A stretch of DNA of 64,000 bases, taken from assembly GCF_036850765.1 (NCBI RefSeq), contig NC_089498.1:70782305-70846304 (forward strand), read 5' to 3'. Position numbers and translations under genes: made by a program. Of this stretch, positions 10,117-20,933 are shown one piece after another. The notes beneath the pieces were generated by a model. That model was given only the letters and a program-made list of their open reading frames with translations, made no database searches and had not been told where the DNA came from. Each line of letters opens with the position of its first letter. Position 1 is the stretch's first letter. This stretch comes from Saccopteryx bilineata (Eukaryota; Chordata; Mammalia; Chiroptera; Emballonuridae).

Positions 10117-10448
10117 TACCATATTTTCCCATATATAATACTCTCACATGTATAAGACACACCTTAATTTTGGGGTCCAAAATTTGAAAAAAAATATTAC
10201 ATAGTTATTGAACTCCAGTTTTATTCATCATAAAATTCATACAACTTCTGATCACTGTCAAAACTCCCATCCATTAGCTGATCCTCATCTGTGTCTGATG
10301 ACAAATCACTGTCTTCATATATTGCCTCATCCTCAATTCCATCTATGACATTGGAAATGCCACAATCAACAGTTTAAGACACACCCAGTTTTTAGACCCC
10401 AAAGTTTTTGAAAAGGGTACGTCTTATACATAGGGAGATATGAGTATA
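10117..10448 (-). mobile_element. Second copy of the deleted DNA transposon
   Basis: Reverse-oriented relative of 6456-6957, uninterrupted at about 330 bp. The minus strand reads an acidic tail rich in D/E/S ending FDSDQKLYEFYDE and stop, around 10225-10330. Inverted ends contain 'CATGTATAAGACACACC' and 'GTCTTATACATAGGGAGATA'. Both copies lost the same internal region, so they amplified as a non-autonomous family. Confidence 0.72.
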
Positions 10449-10688
10449 TTAGAAATATATGACTGTTTTTTTCCTTAATTTTTTTCTATAGGGTTTGCAG
10501 TTTTATATAATATGCTGGGTTACTTTAAAAAGCAATAAAATATACTGAATCAAAGTAATGTAATTTGCATTTAGAAAGTTTAAAAACAAAAACAAAAAAA
10601 CTATAATTTTACTACCATGAGGCAGCTGCTATGAATATATGGTATATTTGCTTCCAGTGTTTTTTCTGTACTGAAATAATAAAATAAA

Positions 10689-11055
10689 CCTTGGCTGGTT
10701 GGCTGAACGGTAAAGGGTCGAGCTGGTGTGTGGAAGTTCCAGGTTTGATTCCCTGTCAGGGCGCACAGGAGAAGCACCATCTGCTTCTCCGCCCCTCCCC
10801 CTTCCCCCTCTCTCTTTTTCTCTCTCATTCCTGCAGCCATGCCTCAATTGATTCAGGCATGTTGGCCCTGGGTGCTTAGGATGGCTCAATGGATTTTCTG
10901 CCTCAGGTGCTAAGAATAGTTCAGTTGCCAGCATGGTCCCAGATGGGCAGGGCATTGGCTCCGGACGGGGAATGTGGGGTGGATTCCTGTCGGGAAGCAT
11001 GCAGGGTTCTGTCTCTCTTCTTCCCTCCTCTCACTTAAGTTAAAAAATATATAGA
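10689..11055 (+). mobile_element. Family A SINE, older
   Basis: Plus copy, head CCTTGGCTGGTTGGCTGAAC, box B GGTTTGATTCC, body 'gagaagcaccatctgcttctcc', tail CTCTCACTTAAGTTAAAAA of the A-old type. Confidence 0.87.
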
Positions 11056-11071
11056 AAAAATAACGACTTTT

Positions 11072-11495
11072 TCTGGGTAGATAATTTGTTAGAGTATCGT
11101 CCCGATATGTGAAAGTTGTGGGTTCGATCCCTGGTCAGGGTGCATACAAGAATCACCCAATGGGCCTGACCTGTGGTAGCGCAGTGGATAAAGCATCGAC
11201 CTGGAAATGCTAAGGTCGCTGGTTCGAAACCCTGGGCTTGCCTGGTCAAGGCACATATGGGAGTTGATGCTTCCAGCTCCTCCCCCCTGTCTCTCTCCTC
11301 TCTTTCTCTGTCTCTGTCTCCTCTCTAAAATGAAAAAAAAAAAGAAAAAAAAAGAATCACCCAATGAATGTATAAGTGGGACAAAGCGATGTTTCTCTCT
11401 CTCCCTCCCTCCATTCCGCCTTCCTTTTCTTTTCCTCTTCCAATCCCCCTTCCTTTCTCTATCTCTAATGTCAATAAATATTTAAAAATTTAAAA
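11072..11495 (+). mobile_element. Family D (VES-like) SINE split by family C
   Basis: Plus copy: 'ggttcgatccctggtcagggtgcatacaag' then, after the insertion, 'caatgaatgtataagtgggacaa' and a CT-rich tail ending TCAATAAATA. The head is decayed. Confidence 0.82.
11163..11351 (+). mobile_element. Family C SINE nested in family D
   Basis: Near-consensus plus copy with box B GGTTCGAAACC and exact 15-bp TSD AAGAATCACCCAATG at 11148-11162 and 11352-11366. Confidence 0.93.
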
Positions 11496-11507
11496 ATAAA
11501 GTAGTTG

Positions 11508-11645
11508 CGCTCTGGGTGGATAGCTTGGTTGAGTAGAGGTTTGTCCAGAAGCACCTAGGTTGCCAGTTTGAGCCCCGTTTGGGGCACATACAGGAACAGG
11601 TCTATGTCCTTGTCTCTCCTGTATCGATCAATCTACCTACCTATC
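11508..11645 (+). mobile_element. Family D-like SINE, truncated
   Basis: Plus copy: 'gctctgggtggatagcttggttgag' head, decayed B-box region, 'ggggcacatacagga'. Its 3' end runs directly into the body of a minus-strand B copy, which suggests a deletion joint. Confidence 0.65.
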
Positions 11646-11905
11646 AGTTCTTCGTTGCAGCTCCTTAGTTGTTCATTGATTGTTTTTTCAGATGTGCCTT
11701 GACCAGGGGGGCTACAGCAGAGCAACTGACCCCTTGCCTAAGCAAACGACCTTTGGGCTCAAGCCAGTGACCATGGGGTCATGTCTATGATCTTGTTCTT
11801 AAGCCAAATGAACCTGTGCTCAAGCCAGGGACCTCAAAGTTTCAAACCTGCGTCCTCCGTGTCTCAGTCCGATGCTCTATCCATTGTGCCACCGCCTGGT
11901 CAGGC
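11646..11905 (-). mobile_element. Family B SINE lacking its tail
   Basis: Minus copy starting inside the body ('ttcttcgttgcagctccttagttgttcattgattg') with full head complement ending CTGGTCAGGC. The missing 3' tail at the left fits a deletion with the neighbouring D element. Confidence 0.85.
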
Positions 11906-12022
11906 TGAACTTTTTTCTGTATATATCTTGGTTCCCATTTCCAATTATTTGCTGTCACTTGAATCATTAGTTACTTATTTCAAATTTAAAACATTAGCAT
12001 AACCAAAATTGTTAACATTTTA

Positions 12023-12330
12023 TTTATGTTTTATTTATTTGATTTTTAAGTGAGAGGAGGGGGAGATAGATAGACAGACTCCTGCATCTGCCCCAACTAA
12101 GATCCACCTAACAATACCTGTCTTGGACAGATGCTTGAGTCATCTGAGTTGTGCTCAGTGCTGACTTGCAGACCAACTGAGCCACTGTGCAAGAGTGGCA
12201 GAGGGAGAGAAAGGGGAGAGGGAAGAGGATAGAAGCAGATTGTCACTTCTCACGTTTGTTCTGATTCGGGTGGAACCTAGGATATCCGCACTCCACGTCA
12301 ACACTATTCACTGAGTGAATCAACCTGGGC
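12023..12330 (-). mobile_element. Old family A SINE with TSD
   Basis: A-old minus copy. Flanks AAAATTGTTAACATTTTA (about 12005-12022) and AAAGTTGTTAGCATTTTA (12331-12348) differ at two sites, so the ends are clear although the body is diverged. Confidence 0.86.
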
Positions 12331-12489
12331 AAAGTTGTTAGCATTTTAATAATGTTATTGCCTAATGATTGCTAAACTTGTACCACTTTTGGGAACCTGA
12401 AGTTTGTGGTACAGGTTTTTTTGTTTGTTTGTTTGTTTTTTAAGTCAGGTCCATTTTCTTCTTCCCAAATTGGAAATTAAAGTTCAATC

Positions 12490-12680
12490 TGCCTGATGGT
12501 GGCACAGTAGATAGAGCACCTTCCTGGAAAGCTGAGGTCCCAGGTTCAAAACCCCAAAGTCACTGGATTGAGTGCTACCTTAGTAGCTTGAGGGCAGGTT
12601 CATCCACATGATCCCCATGTCGCTGGCTTTTTTTTTTTTTTTTTAATTTTTTTTTATTTATTCATTTTAGAGAGGAGAGG

Positions 12681-12721
<41 letters not shown>

Positions 12722-13068
12722 CAGAGAGAGAGAAGGAGGGGGAGGAGCTGGAAGCATCAACTCCCATATGTGCCTTGACCAGGCAAGCCCAGGGTTTCGA
12801 ACCGGCGACCTCAGCATTTCCAGGTCGACGCTTTATCCACTGCGCCACCACAGGTCAGGCCACCATGTCGCTGGCTTGAGCAAGGGTTTCCTGGCTTGAC
12901 TTGAGACCCCCAGGTCAAGGCACATATGAGAAGCAATGAATGAACGACTAAGGAGCTGCTATGAAGAACTGATGCTTCTCATCTCTCTCCCTCCCTGTCT
13001 GTTCCTATCTGTCCCTCTCGCTTTCTGTTTCTCTCTCCCTCTCTCGGTCTCTATCACAAAAAAAAAAA
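12490..13068 (+). mobile_element. Family B SINE split by family C
   Basis: Plus copy: head 12490-12629, remainder 12878-13068 through the CT-rich tail and A-run. The interruption is a clean C insertion with TSD. Confidence 0.88.
12630..12860 (-). mobile_element. Family C SINE nested in family B
   Basis: Minus copy, long (GA)n tail, complement of B box GGTTCGAAACC intact. 14-bp TSD CATGTCGCTGGCTT at 12616-12629 and 12864-12877. Confidence 0.93.
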
Positions 13069-13165
13069 ATTTAATTCACCATAGCCAATAAGTAGTAGAT
13101 ACACTCTTTCCACTATGAGAAAGGAGAATTAAACATTTAAATTTTTCTTTTAAAAAAGTAATTGA

Positions 13166-13530
13166 GGCCCTGGCCAGTTTGCTCAAGTGGTAGAACGTTG
13201 GCCCAACATATGGATGTCCCAGGTTCAATTCCCGGTCAGTGCACACAGGGAAGCTATCGTCTGCTTTTCCATCTCCCCCAGTCCCCTTCTTTCTCTTTCT
13301 CTCTCTCTCCCTCCCACTCTTGCAGCCATGGCTGGATTGGTACGAGCTGGGTGCTGAGGATTGCTCTAGGATCCTCTGCCTCAGTCACTGAAAAGTGCTT
13401 GGCTGTGAGCATGGCTCCAGATGGATAGGATTGCCAGGTGGATCCTGGTTGGGGCACATGCGGGAGTCTGTCTCTCTATCTCCCCTCCTCTCACTTGTAA
13501 AAGGGGGTGAAACAATTAAAAAATAAAAAA
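13166..13530 (+). mobile_element. Family A SINE, older
   Basis: Plus copy, head GGCCCTGGCCAGTTTGCTCAAG, box B GGTTCAATTCC, tail CTCTCACTTGTAAAAG of the A-old class. Confidence 0.87.
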
Positions 13531-13537
13531 TTGAAAT

Positions 13538-14573
13538 TTAATTCACAAATTATATTTGCTTTTTAAAAATATATAGTTCAGTGTTCTTTAGTATATTCAC
13601 AATGTTTTACAACTGTTATCACTAATTCTAGAATATTTTCATCACTCCATAAAGAAACTCAGTACATTATGCAGTCTCTCTTTATTGTTCCTCCTACAAC
13701 TGTTAGCAGCCACTAACCTGCTTTCTGTCTTAGTGGAGTTGCATCTTCTAGACATTTCATACAAATGGAATCATTCAATAGTTGGTCTCTTATACCTGGT
13801 TCACGTAGCATAATGTTTTCAAGGTTCATCCATGTCGTAGAATGTATCAGTTCTTTGTTCAAAGATCTGGAGACTGCAACGTCTAAGATGAAGGTTCCAG
13901 CAGGGTCAAATTCTAGTGAAGACCCTCTCCCTGGTTCATTCCTTGCTCCTTCTCACTGTGTCCTCACTTGATGAAAAAGAGGGTAGTGATCTCTCCGGAG
14001 CTTGATTTTTAGGGACCTAATCCCATTCATGTGGGTTCTACTCTCATGACTTGGTAGCACCATGCAAGGACCTTCTAAGAATACCACATTGCATGTTAGA
14101 ATTTTTTTTTTTAATTTTTTTATTTATTCATTTTAGAGAGGAGAGGGAGAGACAGAGAGAGAGAAGGGGGAGGAGCTGGAAGCATCAACTCCCATATGTG
14201 CCTTGACCAGGCAAGCCCAGGGTTTCGAACCGGCGACCTCAGCATTTCCAGGTCGACGCTTTATCCACTGCGCCACCACAGGTCAGGCGCATGTTAGAAT
14301 TTTAACATGAATTTGGGAGGCAGGGTAGAAACACTCAAACCTTAGCAAAGTCTTTTGCTCATTTTTAAAATGGGTTTTTTGTTTTTGTTTTCCAAGTGCT
14401 GTTTATATGTTTTGGATATTAGATTTCTATGAGAATATGATTTACAAACATTTTCTCTCTAAGACTTGTCTTTTCACTCTTTTATGTCCTTTGAAACACA
14501 AAAGTTTTCAATTTTGATAAGTTCTATTTTATCTATTCTTTCTTTAGTTGCTGTGCTTACTGTTTTTATTTTG
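13538..14573 (-). mobile_element. L1 3' region, reverse orientation
   Basis: Reads like the complement of a mammalian L1M-type 3' region: 'gttcagtgttctttagtatattcacaatgtt', 'acatttcatacaaatggaatcat', 'gcataatgttttcaaggttcatccatg', then 14340-14573 'tttggatattagatttctatgagaatatgatttacaaacattttctc' and 'ttttcaattttgataagttctattttatc'. Family assigned from memory. Interrupted by a C SINE. Confidence 0.68.
14106..14288 (-). mobile_element. Family C SINE in the L1
   Basis: Minus copy with TSD GCATGTTAGAATTTT at 14091-14105 and again from 14289. Near-consensus body. Confidence 0.93.
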
Positions 14574-14579
14574 TTTTTC

Positions 14580-14917
14580 TTTTCTTAGGGAGAGAGAGAG
14601 GGATAGACAGGAAGGGAGATGAGAAGCATCAACGCATAGTTGCAACACCTTAGTTGTTCATTGATTGCTTCCTCATTTGTGCCTTGACCTGGGGGCTGCA
14701 GTGGAGCCAGTGACCCCTTGCTCATGCCAGTGACGTTGGGCTTCGAGCCAGTGATGTTTCGGCTGAAGCCAGCGACCACTGGATCTTGTCTGTCATCCCA
14801 CCCTCAAGGCAGCAACCCTGTGCTCATGCTTGTGAGCCAGCGACAATGGGATTTCGAACTTGGGTCCTCAGCATCCCAGGCCGATGCTCTATCCACTACG
14901 CCACCACATGGTTAGAC
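14580..14917 (-). mobile_element. Family B SINE with TSD
   Basis: Minus copy flanked by TATTTTGTTTTTC at 14567-14579 and 14918-14930. The body carries the long-variant units ('cttcgagccagtgatg'). Confidence 0.91.
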
Positions 14918-15079
14918 TATTTTGTTTTTCAAAATTACAAGTGAACTTTACTTTTTACTATGTAGAAAGTTCTCTGGTAGGATTTTTTTCTTGCCCTTCA
15001 TTTCTCTCCCTAATAGTACCTGGTGTTTGGGACACACCAAACAAATATTGGTTGAATTGAATTATGCTTATCATCGTAG

Positions 15080-15555
15080 ATATGGAACTGGTACTTAGTA
15101 AACATTGATAACTGAAAGAATTAATAACAACTAATAACAACTATCTTGTATTTAATACTTATTATTTACCCAGTACCGTCGTAAGCAATGACATGTTGAT
15201 TATCTCACTTAGTCTTTTTTTTAAAAGTGTTTATTGTATTGATTTTAAGGAGAGAGAAAAGAAGGGAGAGAGCAGCGAGAGAGAGACGGGAACATTGATG
15301 TACTCCTGTATGTGCCCTGAACAGGACTTGAACCAGCAACCTCTGCACTTTCTGATGACTCTCTAACCAATTCAGTTATCTGGCCAAGGCTCACTTGAAT
15401 CTTTTCAACAATCCTATGACATGTATATTCTTTCCCCTATGTGTAAAGTAAAACTAAGGCTTAGAGATGCTAAGTAACCAACTAAGATCACACAACTGAT
15501 CTGAGATTAGAACCCTTAGCTTGGATATGTGCTCATTTTAACCACCATGTCTCTC
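15080..15555 (+). mobile_element. MIR SINE, split by family D
   Basis: Ancient MIR-type match in two parts. 15120-15210 has 'ttacccagtaccgtcgtaag'. 15391-15555 has 'caacaatcctatgac', 'aaactaaggcttagagatgctaagtaac', 'agatcacacaactgatctgagattagaaccc' and 'ttaaccaccatg', in consensus order (complement-type MIR). Orientation here is simply the strand on which these read. Confidence 0.75.
15211..15390 (-). mobile_element. Family D (VES-like) SINE in MIR
   Basis: Minus copy: T/A tail, 'gagagagagacgggaacattgatg', 'ctcctgtatgtgccctgaacaggacttgaacc', head complement 'tatctggccaaggc'. Short TSD CTCACTT on both sides. Confidence 0.83.
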
Positions 15556-15999
15556 AAGTGGGGCAACAGCAAAATATGTGGAACCTGGAGAATGGAGAGG
15601 TGTGGGACCAGGAGGGAGACTGGCTGAGGATAGTCATGCTAAGGTTATTGTTGCTATCTTTCAGACATGGAAAACTTAGAAAGAGATGTCTAAGAATTTT
15701 ATAGGTTCATTTAAAAAATTAATTAAATATTTAAATACTTTTGAGTATGCCAATCTCATTGCTTCTATATTATAATTTCAAGTTTACATTCCTCTTTAAC
15801 TATCTTTTTAACTTTTCCCCTCCGTTTAAAACTTTTACTTAAAACATCTTTACCTCTCTTGAATCCTGGTCTGGTAATTTTTCACTCTCCTAAACCTACC
15901 TCCAAGATGTTTTTATATTTTGTGTAGCGTTTCTAATTGTCTTTAGCAGGAGGGTTGTTGCAAATTATTACTTTTATCACTGGAAGTAAAAGTTTTATA
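15556..15999. other. Non-repetitive stretch
   Basis: No element or gene signal recognised, mostly AT-rich. Confidence 0.45.
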
Positions 16000-16323
16000 T
16001 TCTTTTTTTTTAATGAGAGAGTGGGAGAGAGAGGGATAGACAAACAGGAAGGGAAAGAGATGAGAAGCATCAACTTGTTGTAGCACTTTTGTTTTTCACT
16101 GATTGCTTTCTTATATTTTCTTGACAGGGGAGGAGGGGGCAGGGGCGGGGTTCCGTTGGAACCCGTGACCCTTTTTGCTAACCAGCAACCTTGGGCTTCA
16201 AGCCAGTGACCATGGTGTCATGTCTATGAGCCCGCACTCAAGTTGGCGACTTTTGGGTTTCAAACCTGGGTCCTCTGCATCTCAGGTCAATGCTCTATCC
16301 ACCGTGCCACCACTTGGTCAGAC
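16000..16323 (-). mobile_element. Family B SINE
   Basis: Minus copy ending CTTGGTCAGAC, with a G-rich interruption ('gggaggagggggcaggggcgggg') around 16125-16150 in the body. Confidence 0.86.
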
Positions 16324-16324
16324 C

Positions 16325-16520
16325 CCCTCCCTTTTTTAAAGTATTAATTTTTAGAGAGAGGAGAGAGAAGACAGAGAGAAAGAGGAGGGAGAAGCAGGAA
16401 GTGTCACCTCAAAGTAATTTCTTCCTGTATGTGCCTTGACCAGGTAAGCCCTGGGTTTCAAACTGGCAACCTCAGCTGTCCAGGTCAATGCTTTATCCAC
16501 TGTGCCACCACAGGTCAGGC
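16325..16520 (-). mobile_element. Family C SINE
   Basis: Minus copy abutting the B head. Its own head end (AGGTCAGGCTCTTTTT region) later became the target of a family A insertion. Confidence 0.87.
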
Positions 16521-16527
16521 TCTTTTT

Positions 16528-16894
16528 TTTTTTTTTGTAATTTTCTGAAGCTGGAAACGGGGAGAGACAGTCAGACAGACTCCCACATGCGCCCGACCGG
16601 GATCCACCCGGCACTCCAGGGGGCAATGCTCTGCCCCTCCGGGGCATTGCTCTGTTGCGACCAGAGCCACTCTAGCGCCTGGGGCAGAGGCCAAGGAGCC
16701 ATCCCCAGCGCCCGGGCCATCTTTGCTCCAATGGAGCCTTGGCTGCGGGAGGGGAAGAGAGAGACAGAGAGGAAGGAGGGGGGGAGGGTGGAGAAGCAGA
16801 TGGGCGCTTCTCCTGTGTGCCCTGGCCGGGAATCAAACCCGGGACTTCTGCACGCCAGGCCGACGCTCTACCACTGAGCCAACCTGCCAGGGCC
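16528..16894 (-). mobile_element. Family A SINE, young, exact TSD
   Basis: Minus copy with the 'ctgaagctggaaacggggagagacagtcagac' tail and CpG-rich middle. Exact 16-bp TSD AGGTCAGGCTCTTTTT at 16512-16527 and 16895-16910. CpG retention suggests a recent insertion. Confidence 0.94.
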
Positions 16895-16910
16895 AGGTCA
16901 GGCTCTTTTT

Positions 16911-17546
16911 AACTAATAAATGTATAATTGTGTTGTGGTATGGTGGAATTATCATGCCCCAACTCAAGCAGAAATTTTGTTAATACTATATTTATCTGGG
17001 AGAAGTTTCAGTGTCCTAAAATATTATGTGCTTGAATACCTCCAATTTTTATATTAAATGAGTTTTAATTGCTTACATTGTGTATTTGTACAAAGTTTTC
17101 TCAGTTAGTGACAGTGATGATTCTCTGTTGCTGCAATAACTACCCGGAAGTCAGATGCCATACCACATACTTTTCGAAGTTCTTGGAGAGCATTTCGCCC
17201 TAGTGGCAGCATTGTTCCTCACCAAGTCTGCAAGTGGTTGACTTGCTCAAAGTTCCATAGTTAATAGCATTATTGGCATTTGGATATCACCAGGAACATA
17301 CTGATCTTGCAGAGATATTTTTATATTATATAATATAATATTTAATGGTGAATAGGCCAGAAGGAAATAATATTTTTTCAAGCATCTAAAGTAATTCATT
17401 TTATTTTATCACATGCATAGTTAGTGATTAAGAGAATTGTTGGATATGGTGATGCTTCATCCTCCCAAAACCCACTCATACTTTATGATGATGATTAGCA
17501 AAAGTAGCCCTGTAAAATTATGGATATATGTTCATAAAGTTAAAAA
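16911..17546. other. Non-repetitive stretch
   Basis: AT-rich with no recognised element. No coding or splice signal worth calling. Confidence 0.45.
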
Positions 17547-17556
17547 CTTAATTACA

Positions 17557-17959
17557 GCCCTGGCCGGTTGGCTCAGTGGTAGAGCGTTGGCCTGGCGTGC
17601 AGAAGTCCCGGGTTTGATTCCCGGCCAGGGCACACAGGAGAAGCGCCCATCTGCTTCTCCACTCCTCCCCCTCTCCTTCCTCTCTGTCTCTCTCTTCCCC
17701 TCCCGCAGCGAGGCTCCATTGGAGCAAAGATGGCCGGGCGCTGGGGATGGCTCCTTGGCCTCTGCCCCAGGTGCTGGAGTGGCTCTGGTTGCGACAGAGC
17801 GATCTCCCAGAGAGGCAGAGCATTGCCCCCTGGTGGGCAGAGTGTCGCCCCCTGGTGGGTGTGCCAGGTGGATCCCGGTTGGGCACACGAGGGAGTCTGT
17901 CTAACTGTCTCTCCCCGTTTCTAGTTTCAGAAAAATACAAAAAACAACAACAACAAAAC
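17557..17959 (+). mobile_element. Family A SINE, young, exact TSD
   Basis: Plus copy, box A TGGCTCAGTGG at 17569-17579, box B GGTTTGATTCC at 17611-17621 (one change from consensus), tail 'agtttcagaaaaatac' then (CAA)n. TSD CTTAATTACA at 17547-17556 and 17960-17969. It has the duplicated 'gccccctggtggg' segment of full-length A. Confidence 0.95.
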
Positions 17960-18184
17960 CTTAATTACATTGTTAGTGAATGCAGTTTGACTTATTCTAA
18001 TATGATGTGCTTGAAGGAGCTGATGTGATAGGCAAGAAAAAGTTCAATTCACAATTCATAAATATCTAGTAAAAACAGCAACAACCATTCATTTATTTAA
18101 TTTTAAACATTGAGCTAATACTCCAGATTTAATAAGTATTTGGAAGTCAAGTAAATCAAACTGATTTGGGGGGAAATTGGGTTT

Positions 18185-18556
18185 TCTTTCTTTTTAAGTG
18201 AGAGAGAGAGAGAGAGAGAGAAAGACAGACAATAAGAGAGAGAGATGAGAAACATCAGCTCATACTTGAGGCATCTTAGTTGTTCGTTGATTGCTTTCTC
18301 ATATGTGCCTTGACCTGTGGGCTCCAGCAGAGCCAGTGACCCCTTGCTCAAGCTAGTGACCCCTTGCTCAAGTCAGCAACTTTGGGCTCAAGCCAATGAC
18401 CTTTGGGTTTAAGCCATCGACCATGGGGTCATGTCTATGATCCCTCACTCAAGTTGGTAACTCTATGCTCAAGCTGGCAACCTCTGGGTTTCAAACCTGG
18501 GTCTTCCATGTACCAGGCTAATGCTCTATCCACACTGTGCCACCTCCTGGTCAGGC
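18185..18556 (-). mobile_element. Family B SINE, long variant
   Basis: Minus copy with (GA)n tail and three repeats of the 'ccccttgctcaagc(t/c)agtgac' unit around 18340-18400, one more than usual. Head complement ends CCTGGTCAGGC. Confidence 0.88.
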
Positions 18557-18744
18557 TTAATGTCATTTTTTTAAATTGATTTTTAGAGAGGAGAGAGAGA
18601 GAGAAAGAAAGAGTGAGGGAAGCATCAACTCGTAGTAGTTGCTTACTGTATGTGGCTTGACTGAGCAAGCCGAGGGCTTTGAACTGGGGACCTCAGCGTT
18701 CCAGATTGACACTTTATCCACTGTGGCACCACACACAGGTCAGG
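18557..18744 (-). mobile_element. Family C SINE
   Basis: Minus copy abutting the B head: 'gtagttgcttactgtatgtggcttgactgagcaagcc' and a head complement with a small CACA duplication (CACCACACACAGGTCAGGC). Confidence 0.83.
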
Positions 18745-19289
18745 CTGTCTTAACAAAAACATCTAATAACATTCGTTCTCAAAATAAGGCTGTCCTCTGA
18801 ATAGGATATTTAGTTACACAAGAGTGTTTTCTAACTTGAAAGCAAGAGTTTGAGCCCTACGACAAACTTATCACCTCTCCTTAGTTTTTCTCTTGAAAAG
18901 ATAGCTGATATTTGTGATGACCAGCTTAGCAGGTGCATCATTGTTGGTTTTGAAGGGATCAATCATGAAAATGAAAGGATGGAAGTAAAGGCTGATTATA
19001 TGTCTTCATATGCATTCTCAATGAACCAGCCTCATTATCTAAGTGGTAACATATCCATTTATATATTTTTCTCCCAGTTGCCTCCTGCACAGCCACACTG
19101 GAGTGTGATTTTCAGTAGCCATATGCTCCTAGTGTCCTTGTACATGTTAATTCAGTCTTGGACACATACCTTTCTCTGTCTCTCCAAATATATATATATG
19201 TATGTATTATACCAACTCTTTACTTACCCATCTTCAGGTTTCAGTGGAAATATCGCTTTCTCTTGGAAACCACTTCTGTCCAGTGTAGC
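18745..19289. other. Non-repetitive stretch with a 148-residue open frame
   Basis: Open frame 18850-19296 (+) is the longest here not explained by a SINE. It shows no domain, starts at an arbitrary ATG and ends in L2-like sequence. I regard it as chance and could not identify the DNA. Confidence 0.35.
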
Positions 19290-19425
19290 TTTCTGAGCTC
19301 GTCCTTGTTCTGTACCACATTGTGATTGCTTGTTTCTGTCTATCCTGAGATGGTGGGTTCCAAGGACAGGCCCAGCATTATGTTGGTATGTAGGAGGTGC
19401 TCAACATTTATGAAGTTGTTGTAAG
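19290..19425 (+). mobile_element. L2 LINE 3' end (ancient)
   Basis: 'gttccaaggacaggcccagcattatgttggtatgtaggaggtgctcaacatttatgaagttg' parallels the L2 3' terminus (cccagc..ggcacatagtaggtgctcaataaat). Confidence 0.55.
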
Positions 19426-19832
19426 GGTTTTGATTATTAAGTGGGGGAAATTCATTGTAAAGAAATGTATTAACATTTTAAGGGAAACATTTTTGGATGT
19501 GGAGTCTTTTAAGGTTTGTCCAATAAGTTTAATTTTGTTAAACTTAGGAGATATCTAGATCTAACTTTCTTAGAAAGAAGTTGTATGGGTCAAATACAGT
19601 GCTCACAAAAATTAGGGGATTAGGGAACCTGCAGATACTCCAGGATTTTCAGCCTTTTCTATACTGTGTTTTCACCAATGAAATAAAAGTTTGTTTTGCA
19701 TCTCATTTGCATAATCAAACAGCTTTCTTTGACTTGTCATTTGCTTTTCTGGTGTTTTTGTTTAACAAAAAGAAAAATCAAATGTTTCTTTTTTTATTGC
19801 TTCACATTCATTTTGAAATATCTCCTAATTTT

Positions 19833-20497
19833 TCTTTTCTTTTTTTTTTTTTTTTTTACAGAGACAGTGAGAGTCAGAGAGAGAGAGAGATAGGGACAGA
19901 CAGACAGGATCAGAGAGAAATGAGAAGCATCAATCATCAGTTTTTTGTTGCGACACCTTAGTCAGGGGTCAGGAACCTCTGGCTCACAAGCCAAATGTGG
20001 CTCTTTTGATGGCTGCATCTGGCTCACAGACAAATCTTTAATAAAAAAAATAATAATGTTAAAAATATAAAACATTCTCATGTATTACAATCCATTCATT
20101 TCCTACTGCTCATGTTCATGGTTGCGGGTGGCTGGAGCCAATCACAGCTGTCCTCCAGAACAACACCAAATTTTTATTGGATAATGCCTAACATACACGG
20201 GTTGTATGGCTTTCACGGAATTACATTTTAAAATATGCAGCATTCATGGCTTTCTCAGCCAAAAAGTTTCCTGACCTGTTAGTTGTTCGTTGATTGCTTT
20301 TTCATATGTGCCTTGACTGTGGGGCTATAGCAGACTGAGTAACTCCTTGCTCGAGCCAGCGACCTTGGGCTCAAGCTGGTGAGCTTTTGCTCAAACCAGA
20401 TGAGCCCACGCACAAGCTGGCGACCTCCGGGTCTCGAACCTGGGTCCTCCGCATCCCAGTCCGACATTCTATCCACTGCGCCACTGCCTGGTCAGAC
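19833..20497 (-). mobile_element. Family B SINE split by a hAT element
   Basis: Tail-side part 19833-19962 and head part 20279-20497. The split lies within 'cgacaccttagttgttcg' of the B body and the inserted block is a hAT element. Confidence 0.9.
19963..20278. mobile_element. hAT MITE, copy 1 of the 'GGGAACC' family
   Basis: Starts CAGGGGTCAGGAACC and ends AAAAAGTTTCCTGACCTG. Closely matches 51473-52025 over its whole length ('gctcttttgatggctgcatctggctcacag', 'tacaatccattcatttcctac', 'gccaatcacagctgtcctcc', 'cacggaattacatt'). Only TTAGT is visibly duplicated at the target (19958-19962, 20279-20283), and the right end seems to have lost a few bases. Confidence 0.87.
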
Positions 20498-20509
20498 TTG
20501 TGAGTAGTA

Positions 20510-20918
20510 TATTTTGAGCTTCTCAGTTAAACAATACATTTTTATGATGAAATAATTAGATTATCCAAGAGCTGAGGGTACAATCATTATAAAATCTCCT
20601 AAGTTTATCTAGCAATGTTATAGCATAAATAAGAGAGAGAAGTAACTTGAAAATACAGAACTCACTGTAAAAAGAAATATTGATTATAAAATACCAGGAC
20701 AGACTAGTATTAATAAGAAGCAAACTTCTAATACATCATTCAGAAAAGGGGGGAGGTTCTATATAGCAGCATCCTTTGTAATTTGTTTCTACACAAACCC
20801 GTAGATGCTGTTACTGGATATCTCAGTCCAAATTAATGGCTCTCTACTCGAATAGAGAGAGTAGGCCTGTCCCTTCAGAGATAAATTTATGAATAATTTC
20901 AAAATCCTACTCTTGCTA
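20510..20918. other. Non-repetitive stretch
   Basis: No recognised element or gene. Ends at the TSD of the next SINE. Confidence 0.45.
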
Positions 20919-20933
20919 AGCATAAGCAATTCT

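Larger units (their letters stand above)
19597..20507. mobile_element. MITE with TIRs, split by two later insertions
   Basis: Left end CAGTGCTCACAAAAATTAGGGGAT after a TA. At 19820 the inverted partner 'ATCTCCTAATTTTT' begins and continues past the SINE as 'TGTGAGTAGTATA' at 20499-20509. Removing the SINE rejoins a terminal inverted repeat of about 24 bp ending at TA. Likely a Tc/mariner-type MITE, about 240 bp unsplit. Confidence 0.7.

Noticed and set aside
18850..19296. 148-residue open frame in non-SINE DNA
   Set aside because: No domain, no splice or promoter context, runs into L2-like sequence. Not called as a gene.
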